Source of the DNA: Pseudomonas sp.
GTDB taxonomy: Bacteria > Pseudomonadota > Gammaproteobacteria > Pseudomonadales > Pseudomonadaceae
Assembly (NCBI GenBank): GCA_030656145.1
Contig: JAUSOF010000081.1
Span: 1-64,000 of the forward strand
Length of the DNA stretch: 64,000 nt
Reading direction: 5' to 3'
Under the pieces are notes generated by a model. It searched no databases and was not told the origin of the DNA. It saw nothing but the letters and a program-made list of their open reading frames with translations. A program made the translations under genes and the position numbers. Below, piece after piece: positions 1-8,514 of the stretch. Position 1 is the first letter of the stretch. Each line of letters starts with the position of its first letter.

Positions 1-140
1 CCTGCGCCACATCCTCGAACGCCTGCCGCAGGTCAACAGCGTCGAAGGCTACGAAGCGCTGCTGCCATGGAACTGCTCGCCAGCCCCAGCCTCCTGAAAG
101 CAGACTTTGTCCTGACGGACGTGGTTTATGGAGCGCTTAC
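1..140 (+). mobile_element. Right end of an IS66-family insertion sequence
   Basis: The window opens inside the 3' part of an IS66-like element. The last codons of tnpC stop at 97 and 43 bases of 3' untranslated sequence follow. Position 140 closes the motif gagcgcttac, whose reverse complement GTAAGCGCTC is the usual start of IS66-family terminal repeats. From 141 the reading frame of a signalling gene begins in mid-domain, so 140/141 is probably the insertion junction. IS66 elements usually duplicate 8 bp of target, which here would be gtactgat at 141-148; the left copy is outside the window. The junction is inferred; the tnpC tail and the terminal motif are seen. Confidence 0.75.
2..97 (+). 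CDS. tnpC: IS66 family transposase TnpC, C-terminal end (partial)
   Basis: Only the last 31 codons are present. They read LRHILERLPQ, then VNSVEGYEALLPWNC, and a short tail to a TGA at 95-97. The signature of an ILERLP helix followed by a YEALLPWN ending is typical of the extreme C-terminus of IS66-family DDE transposases. The catalytic residues lie upstream of the window. The protein would catalyse transposition together with the accessory TnpA and TnpB proteins, which are also outside the window. Whether the full gene is intact cannot be judged. Confidence 0.75.
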   Translation: MRHILERLPQVNSVEGYEALLPWNCSPAPAS

Positions 141-965
141 GTACTGATCGCCGCCAGCCTGTTCAGCATTCTCAGCGGTACCGGCCTGATCGCCAACTCA
201 CTGCTGACCCTGCATGCGCAACAAATAGGTGGCCTGATCGAACTGACAGTATTCTCCATCGCCCTGGCCGTGCGCATCCGCCAGGCGCAGAGCGCCCAGC
301 AACTGACCCAGGCACGCCTGCTCGCCAAAGAGCATCAGCTGTGCCTGGAGCAGGCCAGGCGAATGGAGCTGCAGAAGCAAATCAATGATGGTCTGGAGCT
401 GCGCGTCACGGAGCGCACCGCAGCCCTGGAGCAGGCCCTGAGCGAGCTTTCTGGCGCCCACCAGCAACTCTCCGAGCTTAATCGCCGCGACGACCTGACC
501 GGCCTGTTCAACCGCCAGACCCTCAACGAAGAGTTACATCGCAGCCTGGTACAGGCCGTGCGCAGCCAGCGCCCCATGGCCATCCTGATGATGGACCTCG
601 ACCATTTCAAGCAGGTCAACGACCACCATGGCCACCTGGCCGGCGACGCCTGCCTGCAGCATGCCGCCCAACGCCTGCAACAACGCTTGCGCGCCGGTGA
701 CCTGCTCGCCCGCTTCGGCGGCGAAGAGTTCGTCGCCGTGCTGAGCGATACCGATCTAACCGGCGCCCGTGACCTGGCAGCACAACTGCGTGATGACCTG
801 GCCCGTCACCCCTGCATCTACCAGGGGCAGGCCATCGACCTGACCATCAGCATCGGGGTGTGCGCCGGGATACCCGACAGCGCGGACAGCGAACAGCTGC
901 TACAACGAGCCGACCAGGCTCTTTATCGAGCCAAGGCGGCCGGGCGTAATCGCGTGGAGTGCTAA
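141..965 (+). pseudogene. Membrane diguanylate cyclase (7TMR-DISM type + GGDEF), 5' part removed by IS66
   Basis: The frame is open from the IS66 junction to the TAA at 963-965. It begins with the end of a membrane domain (about residues 1-40, containing QQIGGLIELTVFSIALAVRI), as in 7TMR-DISM receptors just before their cytoplasmic part. A coiled coil follows (RLLAKEHQLCLEQARRMELQ), then a GGDEF domain. The active-site loop reads FGGEEF, and RAGD occupies the RxxD inhibitory-site position nine residues before it, so the catalytic half looks competent to make c-di-GMP from two GTP and to be feedback-inhibited. The sensor and most transmembrane helices are gone. An internal ATG at 270 would give a 231-residue soluble protein if transcribed. 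Calling it a pseudogene rests on the IS junction. Confidence 0.75.
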
Positions 966-1104
966 GGGGCCGGCTCGCTTGACGAGGCCTGACGTCTCTT
1001 ACTGGCCACTGCCTGCGGCACCAGTCGATCAATGGTAGCGCTGAGCCCATAAATCCAGCGCCCACCACGCATTGCCCTGCGCCTTAACCGATTGCCTCAA
1101 ACGA

Positions 1105-1284
1105 TCACTGTCTTGGCGGCACGCAAGCAACTCGCCAAGACCAAGCGCCTGAGCCCGCGCCCATCAAGGCGACATCGGCAGGCAGCGCCTCACCGACACT
1201 CAGCCACGCAGGTCGGCGCTGCACCAAAGCGGCACTTGCCACACAAAGAATGCGCTCTCGGGTTTGGTCTTTTTTGTCGGCCAT
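1105..1284 (-). pseudogene. TetR-family regulator remnant
   Basis: Reading leftward from the ATG at 1282-1284 gives MADKKDQTRERILCVASAAL and then VQRRPAWLSVGEAL. This matches the first helices of a TetR_N DNA-binding domain, but the sequence then loses similarity before the recognition helix and stops at 1105-1107 after 59 residues. TetR regulators are usually about 190-210 residues. Another minus-strand stretch (about 1029-1160, stop at 1029-1031, including LRQSVKAQGNAWWALDLWAQ) looks coding but unrelated, suggesting the locus was rebuilt by deletion. From memory, Pseudomonas relatives carry a TetR gene beside this tRNA operon. Loss of function is clear from the length; the family call rests on about 25 residues. 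Confidence 0.6.
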
Positions 1285-1297
1285 ACTCGCTTCATAA

Positions 1298-1318
1298 ATA
1301 GTACAGACGAAATACTAT
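1298..1318. promoter_or_regulatory. Palindromic operator upstream of the TetR remnant
   Basis: ATAGTA, nine bases, then TACTAT forms a perfect 6-bp inverted repeat. It ends 13 bases before the start codon of the TetR remnant. The spacing and position fit an autoregulatory TetR operator. The downstream regulator is truncated, so the site is probably orphaned unless another TetR protein binds it. Confidence 0.45.
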
Positions 1319-1391
1319 GTCCGTAATTGATTCAAGCAAGCTAAGCCGCTCACCGCCGGGCGGGCGAGCAGATCGGAAAGGAAAGGCGCCG

Positions 1392-1434
1392 CAGAAAAAA
1401 CAAAAGGGCCACTCCGCAAAGAATGACCCTTTAA
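1392..1434 (-). terminator. Terminator of the tRNA-Ala/tRNA-Glu operon
   Basis: On the minus strand an AAAGGGTCA arm pairs with TGGCCCTTT and is followed by TTGTTTTTT. It lies 22 bases beyond the CCA end of the last tRNA-Glu and fits an intrinsic terminator for the four-tRNA transcript. Confidence 0.8.
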
Positions 1435-1456
1435 AAGTCCCGCATAGCGGGAAAAA

Positions 1457-1532
1457 TGGCGTCCCCTAGGGGACTCGAACCCCTGTTACCGCCGTGAAAG
1501 GGCGGTGTCCTAGGCCACTAGACGAAGGGGAC
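1457..1532 (-). tRNA. tRNA-Glu(TTC), copy 2
   Basis: A 76-base cloverleaf with encoded CCA. The acceptor begins GTCCCCT, the anticodon loop reads CTTTCAC with anticodon TTC, and the T-loop is GTTCGAG. It is the last gene of the tandemly duplicated Ala-Glu operon and looks identical to the copy at 1723-1798. Confidence 0.97.
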
Positions 1533-1595
1533 GAAACCTTCGAAAAACAAGGCCAGCTTTACGCTGGCCCGTGGCAGTTATTACGACTGCAAAAT

Positions 1596-1671
<76 letters not shown>

Positions 1672-1722
1672 GGATTTATCGCCTCTCGGCTCACAGCCAA
1701 AACTGGCACTGCTTTTTAATAC

Positions 1723-1798
1723 TGGCGTCCCCTAGGGGACTCGAACCCCTGTTACCGCCGTGAAAGGGCGGTGTCCTAGGCCACTAGACGAAGGGGAC
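1723..1798 (-). tRNA. tRNA-Glu(TTC), copy 1
   Basis: A 76-base cloverleaf with encoded CCA and anticodon TTC, in the first Ala-Glu unit of the operon. The neighbouring gene gltX encodes the synthetase that charges it. Confidence 0.97.
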
Positions 1799-1861
1799 GT
1801 AACCCTTCTACAACCAACCAGCTACAAGAGCTGATTGTGGCAAGCCTTACGGCTTTAAAGA

Positions 1862-1937
<76 letters not shown>

Positions 1938-1955
1938 ATCTCAAGGACGGGGCGC

Positions 1956-1984
1956 ATGTTAAAAGCGCGCAAGGCTACTGTCAA
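1956..1984 (-). promoter_or_regulatory. Sigma-70 promoter of the tRNA-Ala/Glu operon
   Basis: On the minus strand a perfect -35 TTGACA (1979-1984), a 17-bp spacer and a -10 TAACAT (1956-1961) are followed by the GC-rich discriminator GCGCCCCG. A near-consensus core with a GC-rich discriminator is typical of stringently controlled stable-RNA promoters. The -10 ends 18 bases before the first tRNA. Confidence 0.85.
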
Positions 1985-2082
1985 CAAAATTTTCATCTAC
2001 AGCTGCTTTCTTTATGCTGACAGAACAACCACTTACCCTATCCCGACCAGCTATACAGGCGGCTGGGCGGGATAACAGGCGA

Positions 2083-3564
2083 TCAGGCGATAGACGCCAA
2101 CAGTTTTTCCCACTCCTTGTTTTCCTTCTTCGACATGCCACCGAGCAGTTCGATGGCCTGGCGCAGGCGGAAACGCGTGAGGTCCGGACCGAGTATCTGC
2201 ATGGCATCGAGTACCGATACCGAGCTGGCCTGGCCGGTAACGGCAGCGAACATCAGCGGCATGGCGTCACGCAGCTTCAGCTCCAGGTGTTCAACCACGG
2301 CCTGGATACAGCCGGTGATCTTGTCCTTCTCCCACTGGCGCAGGGCCTCCAGCTTCCACAGGATCAACTGCATGAGCTGACGTACCTGATCGGGCGACAG
2401 TTTCTTGTGCTCGAACAGCTTGGCGTCAGGATTGACCCCACCGGCGAAGAAGAAGCTGGCCAGCGGGGCGATCTGACTGAAGGTTTCGACCCTGCCCTGC
2501 ACATGCGGGGCGATCTGCATCAGGTAATCGGAGTTGAATGCCCACTTCTGCGCACCGGCGGCAAACTCCTCGACCGTCAGCTCGCGCATCCACTGGCCGT
2601 TGAGCCAGGACAGCTTCTCCAGATCGAAGATCGGCCCACCCAGCGACACGCGCTGGATGTCGAAATGCTCGATCATCTCGTCGAGGCTGAATTTCTCACG
2701 CTCGTCAGGCATCGACCAGCCCATGCGTCCGAGGTAGTTGAGCATCGCCTGCGGCAGAAAACCCATGCGCTCGTAGAAGGTGATGCTGGTCGGGTTCTTG
2801 CGCTTGGACAGCTTGCTCTTGTCCGGGTTACGCAGCAGCGGCATGTAGCACAGCTGCGGCTGTTCCCAGCCGAAGTATTCATAGAGCAGGATCAGCTTGG
2901 GCGCCGACGGCAACCACTCTTCGCCGCGCAGCACATGGGTGATGCCCATCAGATGGTCGTCGACCACGTTGGCCAGGAAGTAGGTCGGCAGGCCATCGGT
3001 CTTCATCAGCACCTGCATGTCCATGCGGTCCCACGGGATCTCGACCTCGCCACGCAGCATATCCGGCACTACACAGATGCCTTCGGTCGGCACCTTCATG
3101 CGCACGACATTCGGCTCACCGGCAGCCAGGCGCCGCTGCACTTCATCGCCTGCCAGGTGCATGCAGTGACCGTCGTAGCGCGGCGTCTGCTTGGCTTCCA
3201 TCTGTTCGGCGCGGACCTTGTCCAGGCGCTCAGCACTGCAGAAACAGTGGAAGGCGTGGCCCTTCTCCACCAGCTCGGCGCTGTACTTCTGGTAAATATG
3301 CCCGCGCTCGCTCTGCCGATACGGGCCGTGCGGGCCGCCGACGTCCGGGCCTTCGCTCCACTCGATACCGAGCCAGCGCAACGCATCGTAGATCTGCTGT
3401 TCCGACTCGCGGGTCGAGCGCACTTGGTCGGTGTCTTCGATACGCAGAATGAATTCACCACCGTGCTGGCGAGCGAAGCACAGGTTGAACAAGGCGATAT
3501 AGGCGGTGCCTACATGCGGATCGCCAGTTGGCGAAGGCGCGATACGGGTACGGACGGTGGTCAT
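2083..3564 (-). CDS. gltX: Glutamate--tRNA ligase
   Basis: Class I aminoacyl-tRNA synthetase of 493 residues that charges tRNA-Glu with glutamate in the cytoplasm, supplying translation and tetrapyrrole synthesis. The N-terminus carries the HIGH-type signature [13 protein letters not shown] (about residues 10-22) and the KMSKS-type signature KLSKR lies near residue 250. Length fits the family. I chose the [11 protein letters not shown] start over an ATG four codons upstream because family members start close to the first strand. It lies next to the two tRNA-Glu genes but is probably not cotranscribed with them, because the tRNA promoter lies between. Confidence 0.97.
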   Translation of the reverse strand: MTTVRTRIAPSPTGDPHVGTAYIALFNLCFARQHGGEFILRIEDTDQVRSTRESEQQIYDALRWLGIEWSEGPDVGGPHGPYRQSERGHIYQKYSAELVEKGHAFHCFCSAERLDKVRAEQMEAKQTPRYDGHCMHLAGDEVQRRLAAGEPNVVRMKVPTEGICVVPDMLRGEVEIPWDRMDMQVLMKTDGLPTYFLANVVDDHLMGITHVLRGEEWLPSAPKLILLYEYFGWEQPQLCYMPLLRNPDKSKLSKRKNPTSITFYERMGFLPQAMLNYLGRMGWSMPDEREKFSLDEMIEHFDIQRVSLGGPIFDLEKLSWLNGQWMRELTVEEFAAGAQKWAFNSDYLMQIAPHVQGRVETFSQIAPLASFFFAGGVNPDAKLFEHKKLSPDQVRQLMQLILWKLEALRQWEKDKITGCIQAVVEHLELKLRDAMPLMFAAVTGQASSVSVLDAMQILGPDLTRFRLRQAIELLGGMSKKENKEWEKLLASIA

Positions 3565-3668
3565 GGCGGCTCTCAAAAAATCGACGCGTAAAACAAGGAA
3601 GCGATATTAACAGGCCTGCAGGCGCAGTCTCCAGCGCACACCGGGAGGCGAGCGCATTTCAGCGCCGT

Positions 3669-5546
3669 TCAGCGCACATCGCCACGCAACGCGGCTACCC
3701 GCGCCTGCAACAGCTGCCGGTCAGCCTGTTCGGCACTGAGTGGCGCCCCGGCCACCAGCGTGATGCGTGACCACAGACGCTTGAGCAGACGTTTTCGCGG
3801 ATCACGGCTGAAAAAACTGCCCCAGAGGCCTTGCAGCGCCAAGGGAATCACCGGCACCGGATTTTCCTCAAGAATGCGCTCGATCCCGCCTTTGAACTCC
3901 TGGATCGCGCCATCACCGGTCAACTTGCCTTCGGGAAAAATGCACACCAGCTCGCCATTGCGCAGGTATTCGGCGATCTTCTTCAACGCCGCGTCGTAGA
4001 TCAGCAGATCCTCGTTGCGCCCGGCAATCGGCACGGTACCGGCGGTGCGGAAAATGAAGTTGAGCACTGGCAGGTTGTAGATCTTGTAGTACATGACGAA
4101 ACGCACGGGCCGGCGCACCGCGCCGCCGACCAGTAGTGCATCGACGAAAGACACATGGTTGCACACCAGCACCGCCGGGCCTTCCTCCGGGATGGCGTCC
4201 AGCCCCCGGTGCTCGACCCGGTACAGCGAGTGACCGAGCAGCCAGATCAGAAAGCGCATGCTGAACTCGGGGACCAGCTTGAAGATGTAGCTGTTGACCG
4301 CGACATTCATCAGCGATATCGCCAGGAACAGCTGCGGAATCGACAGCTCGGCGACGCTGAGAAAAAGGATCGAGACAATCGCCGAAAGCACCATGAACAG
4401 CGCGTTGAGGATGTTGTTGGCGGCAATCACCCGCGCCCGCTCGTGTTCCGCGGTACGTGACTGGATCAGGGCGTACAGCGGCACGATGTAGAAACCGCCG
4501 AACATACCGATGCCGAGCACCGAGGAAAGTACCCACCAGGCCTGGCCGTATCCCAGCACCGCCAGCCAGTCATGGGCCTGTTCGCCCTGCGGGAAGCCGC
4601 CCGAGTGCCACCAGAGCAGCATGCCGAACAGGGTCAGGCCGATCGAGCCGAAGGGCACCAGACCGATCTCCACCTTGTGTCCGCTCATCCGCTCGCAGAG
4701 CATCGAGCCCAGGGCAATGCCCACCGAGAACACCGCGAGAATCAGGGTCACCACGCTTTCGTCGCCGTACAGCCACTGCTTGGCATAGGCCGGAATCTGC
4801 GTCAGGTACACCGCGCCGAGGAACCAGAACCAGGAGTTGCCGACCAGCGAGCGCGACACCGCAGGCCGCTGCTCGACCAGCCCCAGGCGCATGATGCGCC
4901 AGGACTGGCGAAAGATGTTCCAGTCCAGCACCAGCTCCGGCAGCGCCGCATGGGCACGAGGAATGGCGCGACTGGCCAGGTAGCCGAGCAGCGCCACCGT
5001 CACCACAGTGCCGGCGACCAGGCTGGCGTAACCGCTGCTGGCCATCATGAGGCCTGCACCGATGGTGCCGGCAAGAATTGCCAGGAAGGTGCCCATCTCC
5101 ACCAGAGCGTTGCCGCCGACCAATTCCTCTTCGCGCAGATGCTGCGGCAGAATCGAATACTTGACCGGGCCGAACAGTGCCGACTGAGTGCCCATGCAGA
5201 ACAGCACGGCGAGCATCAGCGGCAGATTATTCAGCAGCACCCCGGCGGCGCCGGCAAGCATGATCAGGATCTCGGCGAACTTGATCGCGCGGATCAGGCT
5301 GTCCTTGGCAAACTTTTCGCCGAACTGGCCGCCGAGTGCGGAAAACAGGAAGAACGGCAGGATGAACAGCAGCGCACAGAGGTTGACCAACAGGCTGCTG
5401 TCCGCGCTGGAACTGAGCTTGAAGAGGATGGCAAGGATCAGCGACTGCTTGAAGATGTTGTCGTTGAAGGCGCCGAGCAACTGAGTGAGAAAAAACGGCA
5501 GGAAGCGCCGTGTTCCGAGCAGGGTGAATTGCGAGTGTGGGGTCAT
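3669..5546 (-). CDS. MFS lysophospholipid transporter fused to a PlsC-type acyltransferase
   Basis: A 625-residue fusion. Roughly residues 1-410 form an MFS permease resembling LplT (N-terminal FLTQLLGAFNDNIFKQSL). The C-terminal 200 residues form a glycerophospholipid acyltransferase with the HX4D motif NHVSFVD and the later block FPEGKLTGDG. By analogy with LplT and Aas it would flip lysophospholipid across the inner membrane and reacylate it, but the AMP-binding acyl-ACP synthetase domain of Aas is missing here, so it would need activated acyl donors. I chose the start MTPHSQF at 5546 because it sits just before the first helix; the upstream codons look untranslated. Domain calls are firm; the substrate is inferred. 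Confidence 0.85.
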   Translation of the reverse strand: MTPHSQFTLLGTRRFLPFFLTQLLGAFNDNIFKQSLILAILFKLSSSADSSLLVNLCALLFILPFFLFSALGGQFGEKFAKDSLIRAIKFAEILIMLAGAAGVLLNNLPLMLAVLFCMGTQSALFGPVKYSILPQHLREEELVGGNALVEMGTFLAILAGTIGAGLMMASSGYASLVAGTVVTVALLGYLASRAIPRAHAALPELVLDWNIFRQSWRIMRLGLVEQRPAVSRSLVGNSWFWFLGAVYLTQIPAYAKQWLYGDESVVTLILAVFSVGIALGSMLCERMSGHKVEIGLVPFGSIGLTLFGMLLWWHSGGFPQGEQAHDWLAVLGYGQAWWVLSSVLGIGMFGGFYIVPLYALIQSRTAEHERARVIAANNILNALFMVLSAIVSILFLSVAELSIPQLFLAISLMNVAVNSYIFKLVPEFSMRFLIWLLGHSLYRVEHRGLDAIPEEGPAVLVCNHVSFVDALLVGGAVRRPVRFVMYYKIYNLPVLNFIFRTAGTVPIAGRNEDLLIYDAALKKIAEYLRNGELVCIFPEGKLTGDGAIQEFKGGIERILEENPVPVIPLALQGLWGSFFSRDPRKRLLKRLWSRITLVAGAPLSAEQADRQLLQARVAALRGDVR

Positions 5547-5690
5547 CGTCCATGTACCTGGCATTAGGGCCGTGCAGGGCCGGGAAAACCGCGAGCGCCG
5601 CGGCGCCGGTCCAGCATTGGACTGCAACACGCCCCGGCAAAGCCACAGGCAACGCTGATTTTTGCCACGGCCTCGGCAAAATAGCCGGTC

Positions 5691-6020
5691 TCAGAGTGGC
5701 AACTGGCCCAGCGCCCAGCGCAACAGGAAGAACACCAGCAGCCCACCGCCGATGGTGGCCAGCAGGTTGCGAGTGATGGCAGCGATGGCGATAGTCGCCA
5801 GCCCCGCCGACAGGTAGGCATTATCCAGGCTCAGCGCCCAGTGTTGGCCGTCCGGCAGCAACATGCCCGGCACTACGATGGCGGTGAGTACCGCGGTCGG
5901 CACAAAATGCAGGCCCTGACGCACCAGCGGCGGGAAGCGCAAATCGGGAAAGGCGAACAGGCTGTAGCGGATCGAAAAGGTGATCGCCAGCATGCCGAGG
6001 ATCAATAGCCAGTTATCCAT
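5691..6020 (-). CDS. azlD: AzlD-family branched-chain amino acid export subunit
   Basis: A small 109-residue hydrophobic protein with about four membrane segments, matching the AzlD/YgaH family. AzlD pairs with AzlC to form a branched-chain amino acid (or analogue) exporter in the inner membrane. Its start codon overlaps the stop of azlC by one base (TGATG), indicating translational coupling. The substrate in this organism is not visible from sequence. Confidence 0.85.
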   Translation of the reverse strand: MDNWLLILGMLAITFSIRYSLFAFPDLRFPPLVRQGLHFVPTAVLTAIVVPGMLLPDGQHWALSLDNAYLSAGLATIAIAAITRNLLATIGGGLLVFFLLRWALGQLPL

Positions 6021-6730
6021 CAGGCCAGCTCCTCGACAACCGCGTCATTACGCCGCTCCAGCAGCACACCGGCGACTATTCCGCTGAACGCTGCGGCCAG
6101 CAACCCGAGCTTGTAGGGCAAGGCATGACAGGCCAGCGCCACTGCGCCGGCCACCAGCGCTGCCGCAACTTGCGGCCGCGAGCGCAACATGGGCACGACA
6201 ATGCCGATAAAGGTCGCCAGCATGGCAAAGTCCAGGCCCCAGGCAGCAAGGTTCGGCACACGCTGGCCGAACAGTACACCGATCAGGGTGCACAACTGCC
6301 AGTTCAGGTACATGGCCAGCGCCGCGCCGAGAAAATACCAGTGTTTGTGCGGCGAACTGTCGGGCTCGGTGTAGCGATTGAGCACCACCGCATAGGCCTC
6401 GTCGGTCAGCCAGAACGCCAACGGCATCCGCCAACGCGTGGGCAGGTGACGGACGAAGGGTTGCAGGCTGGCGCTATACAGGGCGTGACGCAGGTTGACC
6501 ACCAGGGTGGTGAGCAACAGCACAGCCAGGCCGGTACCGGCGCCGAGCAGGCTGATGGCGATAAACTGCGCCGAACCGGCGAACACCAGCAGTGACATGC
6601 CGAGGGTCTGCCAGGCGCTGAGGCCGGCGGCACCGGCCAGGCTACCGAAGATGATGCCGAAGGGTACGGCGCCAAGCAGCATTGGCAGCATGTCGCGAGC
6701 GCCCTGGGCGAATTCATATTGACGAGACAT
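6020..6730 (-). CDS. azlC: AzlC-family branched-chain amino acid export permease
   Basis: A 236-residue membrane protein with several hydrophobic segments and the AzlC signature region near the N-terminus (GAVPFGIIFGSLAGAAGLS). The family (AzlC/YgaZ) exports branched-chain amino acids and related compounds together with AzlD, encoded immediately downstream with a one-base overlap. The start has a ccAAGGAGGAcc-type ribosome binding site just upstream. The AraC-type gene 136 bp upstream on the same strand is a candidate regulator. Confidence 0.87.
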   Translation of the reverse strand: MSRQYEFAQGARDMLPMLLGAVPFGIIFGSLAGAAGLSAWQTLGMSLLVFAGSAQFIAISLLGAGTGLAVLLLTTLVVNLRHALYSASLQPFVRHLPTRWRMPLAFWLTDEAYAVVLNRYTEPDSSPHKHWYFLGAALAMYLNWQLCTLIGVLFGQRVPNLAAWGLDFAMLATFIGIVVPMLRSRPQVAAALVAGAVALACHALPYKLGLLAAAFSGIVAGVLLERRNDAVVEELA

Positions 6731-6866
6731 TGGTCCTCCTTGGGCTGCGCAGGTTACCTCGCAATCACAAGGGCGGTCTTGAACGATCTTGCGCAGTTAG
6801 CCGCGACGCTTAGCCAGCGCGCAGGGTGTGCCGTGCGCACCAGGGGTGGTGGGTATTTTGCGCACC

Positions 6867-7706
6867 CTATGCGGGCCGGCCACTGCAGGCCTTGCGGTAC
6901 TCGCCCGGACCGACACCATAGGTTCGTTTGAATTGCCGACTCAGGTGGCTCTGGTCAGCGAACCCCAACTGCATGGCCACGCTCAGCGGCGCGCAGCCGG
7001 TTTTCAGCAGGCCGCGCGCCTGCTCCAGACGTCGCTGCAGCAACCAGGCATGGGGCGGCAGGCCGGTGGCGCGGCGGAACACCCGGGCAAAATGAAAAGG
7101 CGACAGGTTGACCGCCTGGGCCAGCGCCTCCAGCGACGGCGGTTCGGCGAGCTGGCTGCTGAGCAATTCCTTGGCCCGCGCCACGGCCCGGGGTTCTTGC
7201 CCAGGCGCGCGGCCAGCCGGAATGCGCGCATGGCGCTGAAACAGCGCCAGGATCGCCTCGCGCCAGGCGGTCTGCTGTTGCAGAGCACTGGCCGGGCTGT
7301 CGAGCAACCGATGCAACTCAGCGAACAGGCGGTGCAACGGCGGATCATGCAATACGCTGTCGGCAAACGATGGCAAGCCGCCCGCGTGCAGTCCCAGCTC
7401 GGCCATCACCCCGACGACCTGCCGGGTGTCAGGGTAAAAGCCGCGGTAGCGCCAGCCCTGCTCATGGGCCTTGGAGCCGGTGTGCAACTCATCTGGATTG
7501 ATCAGTACCATGCTCCCGACCGGCGCCAGATGATCGCTGCCACGGTGACGGAACGATTGCGCGCCCTGCTCGATCACGGTAAAGACAAACCCTTCGTGCA
7601 CATGCGCGGTGAAGCGCTGCTCAATGTAATGGGCATGCAGCAACTCGACCCCCTGCAACTCGCGCGAGGTCCAGAAGCGTGTGCGTTCAACCTCGGTCTG
7701 CGCCAT
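6867..7706 (-). CDS. AraC-family transcriptional regulator
   Basis: 279 residues. The N-terminal 150 form an AraC-type cupin sensing domain (FTAHVHEGFVFTVIEQGAQS, then GSMVLINPDELHTG). The C-terminal 100 carry two helix-turn-helices (LEALAQAVNLSPFHFARVFRRA and VAMQLGFADQSHLSRQFKRT regions). This architecture is common for regulators of amino-acid exporters next to azlCD in Proteobacteria, so control of azlCD is the simplest inference. It lies 3 bp downstream of the GNAT gene, suggesting the two share a transcript. Confidence 0.9.
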   Translation of the reverse strand: MAQTEVERTRFWTSRELQGVELLHAHYIEQRFTAHVHEGFVFTVIEQGAQSFRHRGSDHLAPVGSMVLINPDELHTGSKAHEQGWRYRGFYPDTRQVVGVMAELGLHAGGLPSFADSVLHDPPLHRLFAELHRLLDSPASALQQQTAWREAILALFQRHARIPAGRAPGQEPRAVARAKELLSSQLAEPPSLEALAQAVNLSPFHFARVFRRATGLPPHAWLLQRRLEQARGLLKTGCAPLSVAMQLGFADQSHLSRQFKRTYGVGPGEYRKACSGRPA

Positions 7707-7709
7707 CGA

Positions 7710-8279
7710 TCAACCGCCGAAACGCGCCTCCAGTTGCTGTTTGAGCGCGGGCCACTGCTGGTCAGTGATGCTGTACAGCACGCTGTCATCCAGGCGCCCG
7801 TCGGCCAGGCGACGATGATTGCGCAGCACACCCTCACGCTGCGCGCCGAGCTTCTCGATCGCACGCTGCGAGCGCAGGTTGCTGGCGGCGGTCTTCAACT
7901 GCACACGGACCATGCGCCAGCTCTCGAAGGCATGGCGCAGCATCAGGTACTTGATCACGGTGTTGAGGCCAGTGCCGTGCTGGGCTTGATCGAGCCAGGT
8001 CCAACCGATCTCGGCCGCGGGCAGTGCCGGCATGAAGTCGCCGAAACGGGTGGTGCCCACCAGTTGCTCGCCGAGACGAATGACGAACGGCAGTGCTTTT
8101 CCTTCACGCTGATCGAGCAGGCCCTGACGATACCAATCCAGGCGCTGGGCGCCACTCATGTGGATCAGCTCCTGGCGATTGGCTTCGGCCAGCGCCACCA
8201 GTGCCGGAATATCGGCATCGAGCATCGGTTCGATACGCAACGCACCGCGCTGCAGGGTAATCAACTGCGGCTTGAACAT
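7710..8279 (-). CDS. GNAT-family N-acetyltransferase (RimL-like)
   Basis: 189 residues with the Acetyltransf_3 fold: an N-terminal strand RIEPMLDADIPALVALA, a central core IGWTWLDQAQHGTGLNTVIK, and the C-terminal RSQRAIEKLGAQREGVLR block typical of RimJ/RimL-like enzymes. These transfer acetyl from acetyl-CoA to an amino group of a protein or small molecule. The acetyl-CoA loop is less canonical than in RimI. Substrate unknown. First gene of the run GNAT-araC-azlC-azlD; the 235-bp region upstream separates it from the divergent sensor kinase. Confidence 0.88.
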   Translation of the reverse strand: MFKPQLITLQRGALRIEPMLDADIPALVALAEANRQELIHMSGAQRLDWYRQGLLDQREGKALPFVIRLGEQLVGTTRFGDFMPALPAAEIGWTWLDQAQHGTGLNTVIKYLMLRHAFESWRMVRVQLKTAASNLRSQRAIEKLGAQREGVLRNHRRLADGRLDDSVLYSITDQQWPALKQQLEARFGG

Positions 8280-8514
8280 GGGTTCCCTCCTCTGACTAGA
8301 CGCAAGCGCGCCACGCTAACAGGGCAGGCGCCCGACCACAATTACCAAGCGGTAGCAGCCATCTGACTTGCGACCTTGGTCGCGCCTGACGCCACGGCAC
8401 TTTGCTGCGACACTGCTGGGCATTCATTTGCAGTATTGTCTCGCCTTGAGGGAGCTGCAATCAGCACCCGATTAAGACCAGACACGCCCCATATAGTTTG
8501 CTGCCGGAGTTTCC

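Noticed and set aside
1092..1301. A 69-residue plus-strand frame
   Set aside because: Low-complexity Arg/His/Pro sequence overlapping the TetR remnant on the other strand; no ribosome binding site.
2014..3591. A 525-residue frame antisense to gltX
   Set aside because: Opposite a clear synthetase gene; His/Gln/Leu-rich composition typical of antisense frames in GC-rich DNA.
6828..8366. A 512-residue plus-strand frame across the AraC and GNAT genes
   Set aside because: Antisense to two well-recognised genes, with no domain.
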